Source: Bacillota bacterium (GTDB lineage Bacteria > Bacillota > UBA4882 > UBA10575). From it: a DNA stretch of 64,000 nucleotides. The notes under the pieces were generated by a model. It was given only the letters and a program-made list of their open reading frames with translations, searched no databases and was not told the origin of the DNA. Both the position numbers and the translations under genes were made by a program. The DNA lies in NCBI GenBank assembly GCA_012838955.1, contig DUOH01000044.1, forward strand, positions 110,641 to 174,640, in the 5' to 3' direction. This document shows positions 1 to 8,680 of the stretch, piece by piece. Position 1 is the first letter of the stretch, and every line of letters starts with the position of its first letter.

Positions 1-642
1 AAAGAGGTATCTGTTGATATCTGGGAAAAATTTCTGATTAGCGAGGCGGATCTGGCGACGCTGGATGAATTCTCATATTACCTTTGGAGCCAGTGGAACG
101 CCAAAAGCCTTTATCAATTGGGCCTAATTATGATCACGGTTCTGGCGGCGGCGCAATTTGCCGGTGAAAGCAGTAAGCGAAACATGAGTTTTCTCCTGTC
201 ACGGCCCGCGACGAGAAGACAGATCTTTGCCGGAAAAAGCGGGGCCGGCCTGATCCTCATTTATCTGGTCTTAGGGGTGAGTACCTTGTTTCTCTGCGTG
301 TTTTCATTACTCGTTAACCATCAGGCGCTCTGGACTAAACTACTGTTTTCAAGTGTAATCAGCCTACTCTGGCTGACTGTTCTTTATTTATTAGGTTGTC
401 TGCTCTCCATTCTCACCCCTTTCCCCTTACTGGCCGGTCTGGCTTTACTCGGAGTGGTGGCAATTCTTGCTGTTCCCGGTTGTTTTCTTCCGACCCGGGC
501 CTTATCCATTTTTTACCACATAAAAGCCGTCGGTTATTTCTTGAAAGGTGATTTGTTGTTATTAAGTGTCTTGCCAGCTCTTTTGCTTTCCGGATTGTTA
601 TATTATTATACGATGAAAGTGTTTGAGCAGAAAGACTTTTAA
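1..642 (+). CDS. ABC-2 type transporter permease, C-terminal part (cut by window edge)
   Basis: The reading frame is open from base 1, so the gene starts outside the window and about 213 C-terminal residues are visible. The segment around bases 178-240 reads like the cytoplasmic loop of ABC-2 permeases (LLSRPATRRQIFAGK, followed by a hydrophobic helix). About five further hydrophobic helices follow, and the protein ends in a short polar tail. By family this is the membrane half of an ATP-driven exporter or bacteriocin/antibiotic resistance system. The partner ATPase is probably upstream and not visible, and the substrate cannot be inferred. A GTG or TTG near base 118 is an internal codon, because homologous-looking sequence continues upstream of it. 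Confidence 0.75.
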   Translation, partial: KEVSVDIWEKFLISEADLATLDEFSYYLWSQWNAKSLYQLGLIMITVLAAAQFAGESSKRNMSFLLSRPATRRQIFAGKSGAGLILIYLVLGVSTLFLCVFSLLVNHQALWTKLLFSSVISLLWLTVLYLLGCLLSILTPFPLLAGLALLGVVAILAVPGCFLPTRALSIFYHIKAVGYFLKGDLLLLSVLPALLLSGLLYYYTMKVFEQKDF

Positions 643-1081
643 TCCTGCTTCGTAATCATGCTTACTAATCCAGCGTACGCAGGATTAGTAAGTTTGCAAC
701 CGCAAACTAATTAAGCCTACGTCTTTACGTTTGTATGACTTGCATGCTTGCAACAGCAAATTACTACCTACACTGAGGTAATCCAATACCCCGGCTTGAC
801 TGTATCCGGACGAGCTTCCAATAGTTTACAGGCCCCGCAGGCAGGTAAAGAAAGAAATATGTCGAAACTAGAGAGTGTTCCGGTAGAGGGGAGAGAGGGA
901 TGGTTTGTGACTGCAAAAAAAGAAAACCTGATGGGTTAGTTAGTTTGCAGTGGTCAAACTGGAAAATACCGTTTGGCGGTGTTATGATTACAAACCCCAA
1001 TAATCTCTGGTAGTGGAGGTTAAATACAATCATATGTATATCTTACCTAAGAACAACGCACACAAGACTAACGGAAGAAAC
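643..1081. other. Gene-poor stretch with several hairpins
   Basis: No convincing gene is seen. It holds the 32-bp palindrome at 661-692, a GTTTGC-AACC-GCAAAC hairpin at 692-707, and an AGTTTG/CAAACT hairpin near 941-959. A 26-codon frame at 859-939 (MSKLESVPVEG...) has only a weak purine-rich site upstream. The repeated GTTTGC/GCAAAC words and short broken frames look like remnants of decayed or mobile DNA, but no transposase fragment can be recognised. Confidence 0.4.
661..692. repeat. 32-bp near-perfect palindrome
   Basis: Two 11-nt arms (CTTACTAATCC and GGATTAGTAAG) flank a core whose GCGTACGC is itself palindromic, so the whole 32 nt is symmetrical apart from one A-A pair. It starts 18 nt after the ABC permease stop. 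No U-tract follows, so it is a poor intrinsic terminator. It could be a protein-binding or recombination site. Confidence 0.6.
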
Positions 1082-1477
1082 ATGAGCAATACCTGGTTGT
1101 TTAAGAAGAACTCCACCAGGAATAACACAGATCAAGTAGGTCTTTTCCTCGCAGAGAAAGTACAGTATACTGAGAAAGCCGGGGAATTATTAGCAAAACT
1201 GGAAGAAAACCCAGCTGTCTACTTGGAGAGGCATGAGGCTGGAGATTGGGGCCTGGTCAGCGAATTTGAGTGTAAAAAGAATGAAAAATCTCTCCGTGAA
1301 AACTCCCGGATCGTCAGTATCTATCAGGTATCTTCCGGAGAACAAGTGATGTTAATTACAGATCTGGAGCAGAGGATCTCTACTTTTTTGGCACCTGAAG
1401 AGTATAACGGAAATTCTCAAGATCCGATATGTCAACCGAGTTCATTACGAACTTGGTATTGGATACATTATGAATAA
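1082..1477 (+). CDS. Small conserved protein of a plasmid/mobile-associated family
   Basis: 131 residues from the ATG at 1082, preceded by GGAAG. An in-frame ATG at 1034 or a GTG at 1013 are alternatives. The C-terminal 60 residues carry the pattern HEAGDWG...N...L...RI-S-Y, then GEQVMLITDLEQRISTFLAPEEY. This matches a widespread family of about 60-100 residues found on plasmids and in accessory regions (typical form GDWG...SAY...IWVITE.DRS.TT.LLPEEY). Family members are sometimes labelled type I restriction subunit M without support, and the function is unknown. It stands alone and is closed by the terminator at 1515-1540. The N-terminal 50 residues are lysine/asparagine rich and not recognised. 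Confidence 0.6.
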   Translation: MSNTWLFKKNSTRNNTDQVGLFLAEKVQYTEKAGELLAKLEENPAVYLERHEAGDWGLVSEFECKKNEKSLRENSRIVSIYQVSSGEQVMLITDLEQRISTFLAPEEYNGNSQDPICQPSSLRTWYWIHYE

Positions 1478-1514
1478 AGACTTCTTGACGGTTTAAAGCT
1501 CCCTGTAGAACCTG

Positions 1515-1540
1515 AAAGCTCCTGGCGGAGCTTTTTTTCT
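1515..1540 (+). terminator. Rho-independent terminator
   Basis: Perfect stem AAAGCTCC / GGAGCTTT with a TGGC loop, running into TTTTCT. It lies 37 nt after the stop codon of the preceding small gene. Confidence 0.85.
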
Positions 1541-1714
1541 TCTCGAAGTACTCCGATGCTTTGGGTATTTCTTTCCATATTAAAACTTTTTCACTACTGG
1601 CTTAGCAGGAAAACATGGCAGGGTGTGGAAGAAAATCAATACTTAAATTTACATAAAACTACACCTGTTACGATGAAAGATATTACTTTTCAATTTGTAG
1701 AGAGGTGGAGATAG

Positions 1715-2068
1715 TTGAAGATCAGATTAAAAGGTTACTCATTTTCCGGTCCGTGGGAGCTTCAGGAGTGGTCAGCTCAAGCGGGTCCAGGGATTTTTGC
1801 CATATTGATCAAGCCGGATCCGGTCAATAAGCCTAACGTCTATTCAGTAATTTACGTGGAAGAGGCCGCAGATTTTCTGGACTGTGGTCTTCCTTGGGGC
1901 CATCCCTTGAGCAGTGCCTGGCTACGGGAGGCAAGAATCAAGAATAATTTATACGTTGCTTTTTTTAAAATGCCCAGGTCTTCCAAGAAGAAGCGTACCC
2001 AAATCTGCGAATTATTGATCAAAAAATATAAGCCGATCTGCAACTTACTCAAGAGCTATAAAGCATAG
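1715..2068 (+). CDS. Small GIY-YIG-like protein
   Basis: 117 residues from a TTG at 1715, with a GAGGTGGAG site about 8 nt upstream. No ATG start is available. Residues 24-50 (PGIFAILIKP...YSVIYVEEAADF) resemble the GIY...YIG strands of the GIY-YIG nuclease fold in degenerate form. They are followed by a histidine (GHPLSS), arginines (WLREARI) and a C-terminal PICN motif seen in small GIY-YIG-like proteins of unknown role. The classic Tyr/Gly residues are partly replaced (IF and IY), so nuclease activity is doubtful. No functional partner is adjacent. The fold assignment is inferred from motif spacing only. Confidence 0.55.
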   Translation: MKIRLKGYSFSGPWELQEWSAQAGPGIFAILIKPDPVNKPNVYSVIYVEEAADFLDCGLPWGHPLSSAWLREARIKNNLYVAFFKMPRSSKKKRTQICELLIKKYKPICNLLKSYKA

Positions 2069-2385
2069 ATTCTGTCATAACACTTTTTTGAGGAAGGCGA
2101 GGAAATGATCATCGTATTAAATAGAATGTCTCCGGGGATGACTGAAGAAGGTAAAGGTGAGAATGGCGTTCCCGAGCTCTTGACTCCATAAGAACCAAGA
2201 GAAATAAAAAAAGGGTAAAGAATACTTTTGTAGAAAAGAATTTGGGAAAAATAAGTACTACTATTTAACCTTTAGTGTAAGACCACCAGTCATGGATCTT
2301 CCAAATAGTATTCAGCATCTTCTTAGCTACATAAGACAGACGCTGTTCCAATGTTTGGTAGTATGCAAAGGAGTGAAGATTTCCC
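2069..2385. other. Non-coding stretch upstream of the conserved dehydrogenase-like gene
   Basis: 317 nt without a convincing gene. A 28-codon frame at 2105-2191 has a good GGCGAGGAA site and begins MIIVLNRM...MTEE, reminiscent of the N-terminus of type I-beta DAHP synthases (MIIVxxPGATEE). It stops at once, so at best it is a gene remnant. The rest is A/T rich with no clear promoter. Confidence 0.35.
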
Positions 2386-3294
2386 ATGAAACGCATCGTC
2401 AGTGTTAGTCTTGGTTCTTCAACCCGTAATCACCAAGTGAAAATAGAGGTATTAGGAGAGACCTTTCTCATTGAACGCCTGGGAATGGATGGCGATTTTG
2501 CCAAGTTGAGACAGACCATTGCCGAACTTGACGGGAAAGTGGATGCTTTAGGTTTAGGGGGTATCACCATGACGATGCCGGTGGCCGGACGCACATATAC
2601 CATCCGGAGCGCCTCCCCGCTCATGAAGATCGCCAAACAAACCCCGATAGTGGATGGAACGGAGTTACGTACCGTACTGGAGAGACAAGTCATTCTTGAT
2701 CTGGACCGCTCCGGAAGTGTGCCGATGGAAGGGAAAAAGGTCTTGGTGGTCACAGCGGTTGACCGGTACAGTATGGCTCAGGCCTTTCGCGAACTAGACT
2801 GCGAAGTGCTTTTCGGCGATCTCATTTTTGCCTTAGGCGTGCCAAAGATTATCCGCGGGTTTAATACTTTTCACTCAGTCGTCAGGATCTTTGCTCCACT
2901 GGCCTGTTTGTTGCCTTTTAGTATGCTTTACCCGACCGGTACTAAAGAGGAGAAAGTAGAGGATGCTGAGCGGTATAGCAAATACTATCATGAAGTTGAC
3001 ATTATTGCCGGGGATTTTAATTATATCCACCGCTATATGCCGAATGACTTAAAGGGAAAGATTATTGTGACAAATACAGTGACTGGTGATAATATCGAGG
3101 AGCTGAGGAGCAGAGGAGTAAAGACTTTGGTCACGACCACCCCGAATCTGGGTGGACGATCCTTTGGCACCAATGTGATTCAGGCCACGATTGTGGCGGC
3201 CTTAGGGAAAAAACCTACCGAAATTAGTGATGTTGAGTATCTATCTACCGCCAAAAGCATAGGCTTTTTACCCAGAGTGGAACATTTCGCTTAA
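2386..3294 (+). CDS. Conserved Bacillota protein, often labelled quinate 5-dehydrogenase
   Basis: 302 residues, ATG start with AAGGAG 13 nt upstream. It opens with KRIVSVSLGSSTRNHQV, has LGMDGDFAKL and a glycine-rich DALGLGGITMTM segment, and ends in a domain with GKKVLVVTAVDRY and VTTTPNLGGRSFGTNV. I recognise the overall pattern as a family of roughly 300 residues common in anaerobic Bacillota and annotated in databases as quinate 5-dehydrogenase. I see no clear GxGxxG nucleotide-binding motif, and no shikimate/quinate gene lies next to it, so the enzymatic label is unproven. It sits 39 nt before the protease gene and may be co-transcribed with it. Confidence 0.65.
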   Translation: MKRIVSVSLGSSTRNHQVKIEVLGETFLIERLGMDGDFAKLRQTIAELDGKVDALGLGGITMTMPVAGRTYTIRSASPLMKIAKQTPIVDGTELRTVLERQVILDLDRSGSVPMEGKKVLVVTAVDRYSMAQAFRELDCEVLFGDLIFALGVPKIIRGFNTFHSVVRIFAPLACLLPFSMLYPTGTKEEKVEDAERYSKYYHEVDIIAGDFNYIHRYMPNDLKGKIIVTNTVTGDNIEELRSRGVKTLVTTTPNLGGRSFGTNVIQATIVAALGKKPTEISDVEYLSTAKSIGFLPRVEHFA

Positions 3295-3333
3295 TTCCAG
3301 GGGCCAATTATTATTTGTTAAGGGGATTTTATA

Positions 3334-5487
3334 ATGAAACGACGACAACTGATTCGTTTATCCACAATCATCTTGGGCTTGATTTTAGTAATTATCACGG
3401 CGATCGCCAGCCCAGAATTAGGCGAAAGAGCTTTGTATATGCAGTACATGACCCTCCTTACTTTGCAGGGTCACTATGAACCACTGGGGCTGGATGATGA
3501 ATTCTCCGTGCGGGTTTTTGACCTATACATGAAGTATCTTGATTATAATAAGCGATTTTTTACAAAGCGTGATTATAACAAACTCAAAGCAGAACAAAGG
3601 AAGATTGATGATCAGATCAAAAACGGCGAAATTGATTTCTTTCTTCGAGCAATCAACCTCTTGGATCAAAGGATTACGGATGTGAAAAAAATTACCCAGG
3701 AGATTTTAGAAGAGCCTTTGGATTTTTCGGTTCAAGAAGCCCTGGAGCTCGATGTGGAGAAGAGGGATTACCCAAAAAACCAACACGAATTGCGGGACTT
3801 ATGGCGGAAGATTGCAAAACACCAAGTTTTACTGGCTTACTATGATGAATGGAAGAACCAAAAAGCGGAGGATCAGTCTTTGCCTGCGGTAGGATCTTCC
3901 GTTCCTGATGAAAAGCTTTTGAAAGAGGCGAAAGAAAAGGTTAAAAAGAATATCACCGCCAGCCTTGACCGGATGTTGGAGGGGACCATAGAAGAAAAGT
4001 TCTATCTGTACCTGGATGCTATAGCCAATAGTTATGACCCGCATACGGAATACATTCCTCCACAGGAAAAGGATGATTATGACATTCATCTCTCCGGCGC
4101 TTTTTATGGAATCGGCGCTACTCTGCAAAAAGAAGGGGAAAACATTAAAGTGGTGGAGATTATTCCCGGGGGACCATCATGGAAACAGAAGGAGCTTCAG
4201 GTTGGTGACCACATCCTCCAGGTGGCCCAGGAGAATGAGGAACCGGTGGATATCATCAATATGTCGCTGAACGATGCGGTTCGTTTGATCAGGGGAGAAA
4301 AAGGCACCACCGTCCGTTTGACTGTGAAAAAACCCGACGGTCAGATTACCGTCATCTCCATAGTCCGGGATTTGGTTGTGTTAGAGGAGGCTTATGCCAA
4401 GTCCGCCATAGTCAAGAATGCCCAAAACCAGGAGCAATATGGTTATATCTATCTGCCCTCGTTTTACCATGACTTTCAGCGGACAGAAGGGCGTAGTTCC
4501 GCTCAGGATGTGAAGGATCAATTAAAGGAACTGAAAAAAGCAGGCGTATCCGGAGTCATCCTTGACTTGCGCAACAACACCGGAGGTTTGCTCTCGGATG
4601 CGGTGGAGATGGCCGGACACTTTCTACAGACCGGCCCCGTAGTACAGGTCAAAGAGAGAAATGGAAAGATCAGGGTCTTACAGGATACCGACCCTGAAGT
4701 TACTTACGAAGGGCCGCTGGTTGTCCTGATCAACTCTTTCAGCGCCTCGGCTTCAGAAATTTTAGCTGCGGCTTTACAAGACTATGGCCGTGCCGTAATT
4801 GTGGGTAGCGCACGTACTTTCGGCAAAGGCACGGTGCAAGTGGTCTATGTTAGCCTGGATGACATCTTAGACTATATTTTTCCGGAGAAACAAGATTTAA
4901 AACCCTTAGGATATATTAAATATACTATAGAAAAGTTTTACCGGATCACAGGAGGTTCTACCCAATTGAAAGGGGTTGAACCGGACATTATCCTACCCGA
5001 TCTCTACAGCTACCTGGATTACGGAGAAAAAGCCACGGATTATCCATTACCTTGGGATGAAATCCAGACTCTACCTTTTGAAAAATGGCATAATCAGCTG
5101 TCAGTGGCTGATTTGAAAAAATTAACCGCCAATAGTGGACAGCGGGTAGCGCAGAATCAAGGATTTCAGTTAGTTAACAAGAATATCCAACGCGTTCTGG
5201 CTGAAAAACAGTCGAGCGCTCAGTCCTTGAAGTTCGAGACTTTTCTGGATCAAAGAGAGGTAGAAGAAGCGGAAAAAAGCGCCTTCGAGAATCTGAAGAC
5301 GCAAGAATCAGAGTATCTTTTTACAGCTATGAATAGAATGGTTGATGTAGGGCATGGAGCAGAAGGAGACGAGGTCTTTCAGGCAAATGCCGAATGGATA
5401 AAGGCTTTAAGTGAAGATTTCTATCTGGTAGAGGCTATAAATATTCTTCAGGATCTGATCGCCATACAAGCCGCAGATGCTCTATAG
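3334..5487 (+). CDS. prc: Carboxy-terminal (tail-specific) protease, Prc/CtpA type, S41 family
   Basis: 717 residues, ATG start. One N-terminal membrane or signal segment (residues 8-25) is followed by a helical Prc-type N-terminal domain (residues 35-240), a PDZ domain (about 252-345) and an S41 protease core (about 365-570). Aligning SASASE...TFGKGTVQ with E. coli Prc places the Ser/Lys dyad at Ser472 and Lys498. The C-terminal 150 residues are charged and helical, as in Prc. It degrades or trims proteins outside the membrane after recognising C-terminal tails in the PDZ groove. The long Prc architecture is less usual in spore-formers than short CtpA/CtpB. Its 3' end overlaps pflA tail to tail by 40 nt. 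Confidence 0.9.
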   Translation: MKRRQLIRLSTIILGLILVIITAIASPELGERALYMQYMTLLTLQGHYEPLGLDDEFSVRVFDLYMKYLDYNKRFFTKRDYNKLKAEQRKIDDQIKNGEIDFFLRAINLLDQRITDVKKITQEILEEPLDFSVQEALELDVEKRDYPKNQHELRDLWRKIAKHQVLLAYYDEWKNQKAEDQSLPAVGSSVPDEKLLKEAKEKVKKNITASLDRMLEGTIEEKFYLYLDAIANSYDPHTEYIPPQEKDDYDIHLSGAFYGIGATLQKEGENIKVVEIIPGGPSWKQKELQVGDHILQVAQENEEPVDIINMSLNDAVRLIRGEKGTTVRLTVKKPDGQITVISIVRDLVVLEEAYAKSAIVKNAQNQEQYGYIYLPSFYHDFQRTEGRSSAQDVKDQLKELKKAGVSGVILDLRNNTGGLLSDAVEMAGHFLQTGPVVQVKERNGKIRVLQDTDPEVTYEGPLVVLINSFSASASEILAAALQDYGRAVIVGSARTFGKGTVQVVYVSLDDILDYIFPEKQDLKPLGYIKYTIEKFYRITGGSTQLKGVEPDIILPDLYSYLDYGEKATDYPLPWDEIQTLPFEKWHNQLSVADLKKLTANSGQRVAQNQGFQLVNKNIQRVLAEKQSSAQSLKFETFLDQREVEEAEKSAFENLKTQESEYLFTAMNRMVDVGHGAEGDEVFQANAEWIKALSEDFYLVEAINILQDLIAIQAADAL

Positions 5488-6197
5488 GCTTTCATCTGCG
5501 CATATACTATTCTCTCCGCTTCTTTTATGTCTTCTTCAGTGACCACCGGCTTCTGATCCTGAGTGAAGCGGAACTCCCAACCCAGGTCCGCCCATTTATT
5601 CTCGGCCAGACCGTTAAAGGGTAGGATCTCGATTTTTTGCAGGTTGGGCAGTTCCGCCGCGAGGTTCCCCAAGGCTTTCAAAGCTTCCGGCTGATCAGTC
5701 CAACCGTTGATTAAGACATACCGGAGCCATACCGGAACCGTCAACCCGGCTAAGAAGCGCAAGTTTTCCAAGACCGGTTCGAGCTTGATTCCGGTGATTC
5801 TTTCCTGGTGGAGGGGATGTTTGATGGAGAACATTACTAAATCGACTTCTTTAACTACCCGCGCGAAGTCCATCCTTGACCCATAGCCGGAGGTGTCTAG
5901 CGCCACATGCCAACCTTCCGCTCGCGCTTTCTTTCCTATTTCCACCGCAAATTCCACTTGTGCCAGCGGTTCCCCGCCGCTCAATGTCAAGCCCGGAGGC
6001 GACGGTAGAAAAGGACGAAATCGGTCCACCCGGCGCATTAAGTCAGTGACGCTAATCTCTTCTCCACCAAAGAAATTCCAAGAGTCCGGGTTATGACAGA
6101 AGATACAACCCACCGGGCACCCTTGGAAAAAAACCACCGTGCGGGCGCCCGGACCGTCGACCGTACTGAAACTATAGATGGACTGGATACGCCCCAT
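5448..6197 (-). CDS. pflA: Pyruvate formate-lyase activating enzyme (radical SAM)
   Basis: 249 residues from the ATG at 6197, chosen because AAGGAG lies 8 nt upstream; an upstream in-frame start would run into pflB. The radical-SAM motif CX3CX2C is at Cys27, Cys31 and Cys34 (GCPVGCIFCHNPDSW). TLSGGEPLAQ and the DTSGYG segment are typical of PFL activases. It uses S-adenosylmethionine and a [4Fe-4S] cluster to abstract hydrogen from the C-terminal glycine of PflB, creating the catalytic glycyl radical. It lies 19 nt downstream of pflB, so the two form one operon under the ZTP riboswitch. Confidence 0.95.
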   Translation of the reverse strand: MGRIQSIYSFSTVDGPGARTVVFFQGCPVGCIFCHNPDSWNFFGGEEISVTDLMRRVDRFRPFLPSPPGLTLSGGEPLAQVEFAVEIGKKARAEGWHVALDTSGYGSRMDFARVVKEVDLVMFSIKHPLHQERITGIKLEPVLENLRFLAGLTVPVWLRYVLINGWTDQPEALKALGNLAAELPNLQKIEILPFNGLAENKWADLGWEFRFTQDQKPVVTEEDIKEAERIVYAQMKAYRASAACMAIRS

Positions 6198-6216
6198 TTG
6201 CCTTACTCCTTTTTCT

Positions 6217-8436
6217 TTACATGCGTTCATGAATCGTCCGCTCAATTACTTCCTGTTGTTGTTCTTTGCTTAACTTGGTGAAGTGCACCGCATAGCCGGA
6301 TACACGAATAGTCAGATTTGGATATAACTCGGGGCGCTTCATAGCGTCAATCAATGTCTCCCTGCTGTAAACATTGATATTGACGTGATGGCCGTGGGCT
6401 CCAAAGTATCCGTCCAGTAGGCGGCTGAGGTTTTTCACTCGTTCGTCTGTGTTCTCTCCTAAAGCCCGCGGGGTAATGGAGAAGGTATAAGAAATTCCAT
6501 CCCTGCAGATTTCATAGGGTAGTTTGGCCACAGAGCGCATAGACGCGATGACTCCATTTTTTTCCCGGCCATGCATGGGGTTGGCGCCCGGAGCAAACGG
6601 TTTTCCTGCTTGGCGGCCGTCCGGGGTCGCGCCGGTCTTCTTTCCGTATACCACATTTGAGGTTATTGTTAGGATCGAGAGAGTAGGCACGGCATTTCTA
6701 TAGATGGGCTGTTTGGCCAGGGAGGCGGAGAAGTGTCTGAGCACTTTAACAGCTAGCCCGTCCACGCGATCATCGTCATTGCCAAAGCACGGGAAGGCGC
6801 CCTCAATTTCAAAACTCTCGGCTATTCCCTGTTCATTTCGGATCGGCTTTACCCGGGCATAGCGAATTGCGCTTAAAGAATCGGCTACTACGGATAGGCC
6901 GGCTACCCCAAAAGCCATATGCCGATGGGGATTGGAATCAATCAAGGCCATCTGGGCGCGTTCATAATTGTATTTATCATGCATGTAGTGGATACAGTTC
7001 ATGGTGCGGCTGTATAAAACCGACAGCCAGGTTAAGACTTTTTCGTAGTTGTTCCATACTTGATCCCATTCCAAGTATTCTCCGTCCAGTTTGGGAAGGT
7101 CCAGAACTTGTTCTCCGGTTTTCTCGTCTTTTCCTTGATTAATCGCTAAGAGTAAAGCTTTGGCCAGGTTGACCCGGGCTCCGAAGAATTGCATATCATG
7201 ACCGGTCCGGGTAGCTGAAACGCAGCAAGAGATGGCATAGTCGTCTCCGAAGATTGGACGCATCAGTTCATCGTTCTCAAATTGCAGAGCGGAAGTTTCA
7301 ATGGCCAACTCTACGCTGAAATCCCGGAAAGCTTGAGGCAGCCGCGGGCTCCAGAGAATGGTCAGGTTCGGTTCTGGAGATGGCCCCAGATTCCGAAGAG
7401 TCTGTAACCACCGGTAATCGGTTTTAGTCACCAACGGGCGCCCGTCTTCCCCCATCCCGCCTAAGGCCTCTGTGGCCCAGACTGGATCACCGGCGAAGAG
7501 TTCATCATACTCCGGAGTGCGCAGATGCCTGATTAACCTAATCTTAATTGCTAATTGATCGATTAATTCCTGGGCGAATTCCTCAGTGATCTTCCCTTCC
7601 GCCAGATCCCGTTGAATATAAATATCCAAAAACGGACTGGTATGTCCGAGGGACATGGCCGCTCCGTTCTGTTCCTTCAATCCCGCAAGATAAGCAAGGT
7701 ATAACCATTGTACTGCTTCATGGGCGGAAGCGGCCGGACGGGAAAGATCGCAACCGTAGGATTGACCCATTTCAACCATGCGTTCCAAAGCACGAATCTG
7801 GTCGGCGATGTCTTCCCGTAGATGGATGGTAGTGTCATCCACATTATCCAAGGAATATAAATCTTTTCTTTTTTCTTCAATCAGATAATTAATGCCATAG
7901 AGGGGAACTCTACGATAATCTCCGATTAGGCGTCCGCGTCCATAAGCATCAGGTAACCCGGTAATCAGTCCCAGGTGTCTTGCTTGTCTCATCGCCGGAG
8001 TATAAATCCGGAAGATGGCCTCATTCTGTGTCCGGCGGTATCTGGTGAAAATCTTTTTCATGCCGGGATCAGGTTCCACGCCCCTGGCTTGACAGGCGGC
8101 TTCCACCATCCGCCAGCCACCCCACGGGTTCACCATCCGTTTTAATGGTTTGTCGGTTTGTAGCCCAACAATTAATTCCCTGTTTTGGTCGATGTAGCCC
8201 GGACCCCAGGCTGTGATGCCTGCCACTCGCTTGGTATCAATCTCCAATACGCCGTTGGCTTTTCGCTCTTCCTCCATCAACGCTTGGCATTTATCCCAGA
8301 GACCTTTGGTACGCTCTGCAGGACCTGATAGAAAGGTGGGAACATCATAATAAGGCTCGTAATTTTCCCGGACAAAATCTGAGACATCAATACGCTGTCG
8401 CCAAGCAGTCCCCTTAAAGGAACGCCATGGATCCAT
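6217..8436 (-). CDS. pflB: Formate C-acetyltransferase (pyruvate formate-lyase)
   Basis: 739 residues from the ATG at 8436 (MDPWRSFKG), chosen for the AAGGGA site 9 nt upstream; frames opening further up have no ribosome site and would lie beside the terminator stem. The adjacent active-site cysteines Cys404-Cys405 are in [12 protein letters not shown]. The glycyl-radical motif RVSGYAV places the radical at Gly714, 25 residues from the end as in E. coli PflB. It cleaves pyruvate with CoA to acetyl-CoA and formate under anaerobic conditions. Formate feeds one-carbon folate metabolism, which explains control by a ZTP riboswitch. Full length for the family. Confidence 0.97.
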   Translation of the reverse strand: MDPWRSFKGTAWRQRIDVSDFVRENYEPYYDVPTFLSGPAERTKGLWDKCQALMEEERKANGVLEIDTKRVAGITAWGPGYIDQNRELIVGLQTDKPLKRMVNPWGGWRMVEAACQARGVEPDPGMKKIFTRYRRTQNEAIFRIYTPAMRQARHLGLITGLPDAYGRGRLIGDYRRVPLYGINYLIEEKRKDLYSLDNVDDTTIHLREDIADQIRALERMVEMGQSYGCDLSRPAASAHEAVQWLYLAYLAGLKEQNGAAMSLGHTSPFLDIYIQRDLAEGKITEEFAQELIDQLAIKIRLIRHLRTPEYDELFAGDPVWATEALGGMGEDGRPLVTKTDYRWLQTLRNLGPSPEPNLTILWSPRLPQAFRDFSVELAIETSALQFENDELMRPIFGDDYAISCCVSATRTGHDMQFFGARVNLAKALLLAINQGKDEKTGEQVLDLPKLDGEYLEWDQVWNNYEKVLTWLSVLYSRTMNCIHYMHDKYNYERAQMALIDSNPHRHMAFGVAGLSVVADSLSAIRYARVKPIRNEQGIAESFEIEGAFPCFGNDDDRVDGLAVKVLRHFSASLAKQPIYRNAVPTLSILTITSNVVYGKKTGATPDGRQAGKPFAPGANPMHGREKNGVIASMRSVAKLPYEICRDGISYTFSITPRALGENTDERVKNLSRLLDGYFGAHGHHVNINVYSRETLIDAMKRPELYPNLTIRVSGYAVHFTKLSKEQQQEVIERTIHERM

Positions 8437-8467
8437 ATTCACCAATCCCTTCATCATTAGTGACAAT

Positions 8468-8505
8468 AAAAAAACCGTCTGGACAATTTTATTTTGCCCA
8501 GGCGG
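8468..8505 (-). terminator. Intrinsic terminator of the ZTP riboswitch
   Basis: Read on the minus strand: CCGCCTGG, a 15-nt loop, CCAGACGG, then seven T. The 5' arm is also the conserved CCGCCTGGGCA of the aptamer. Ligand-bound aptamer and terminator are therefore mutually exclusive, the arrangement expected for a transcriptional ON switch. Confidence 0.9.
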
Positions 8506-8568
8506 TCGACATTTACTTATCCGTACTCCATCGTGGTTACGCCCACATATCCGCCAGTCATACGGATG
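8495..8568 (-). promoter_or_regulatory. ZTP/ZMP riboswitch (pfl motif)
   Basis: Read on the minus strand, the outer stem ATCCGTA/TACGGAT encloses TGACTGGCGGA, a GTGGGCGTAACCAC hairpin and GGAG. After a linker comes the hallmark GACCGCCTGGGCA. These are the conserved elements of the pfl RNA motif, which senses the purine intermediate ZTP/ZMP as a sign of low 10-formyl-tetrahydrofolate. The transcription start predicted from the promoter falls at the first base of the aptamer. Binding should block the terminator and raise pflBA expression. Confidence 0.93.
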
Positions 8569-8573
8569 CTTTT

Positions 8574-8602
8574 ATTTTAAAAGCAAATAGTGGTAGAGTC
8601 AA
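8574..8602 (-). promoter_or_regulatory. Sigma-A promoter of pflBA
   Basis: On the minus strand TTGACT, exactly 17 nt, TAAAAT. It lies about 7 nt before the riboswitch aptamer, so the pflB leader is about 130 nt. Confidence 0.85.
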
Positions 8603-8680
8603 GATCTTTTTAAAGGACTTATAAAGTAGCTGAGGAATTGAGAATAAATCACCTCTTTGAGGATGAGGGGGGAAGTCCTA

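Noticed and set aside
748..939. 63-codon frame after the ABC permease
   Set aside because: No RBS at its start, broken by palindromic sequence, and no protein-like features.
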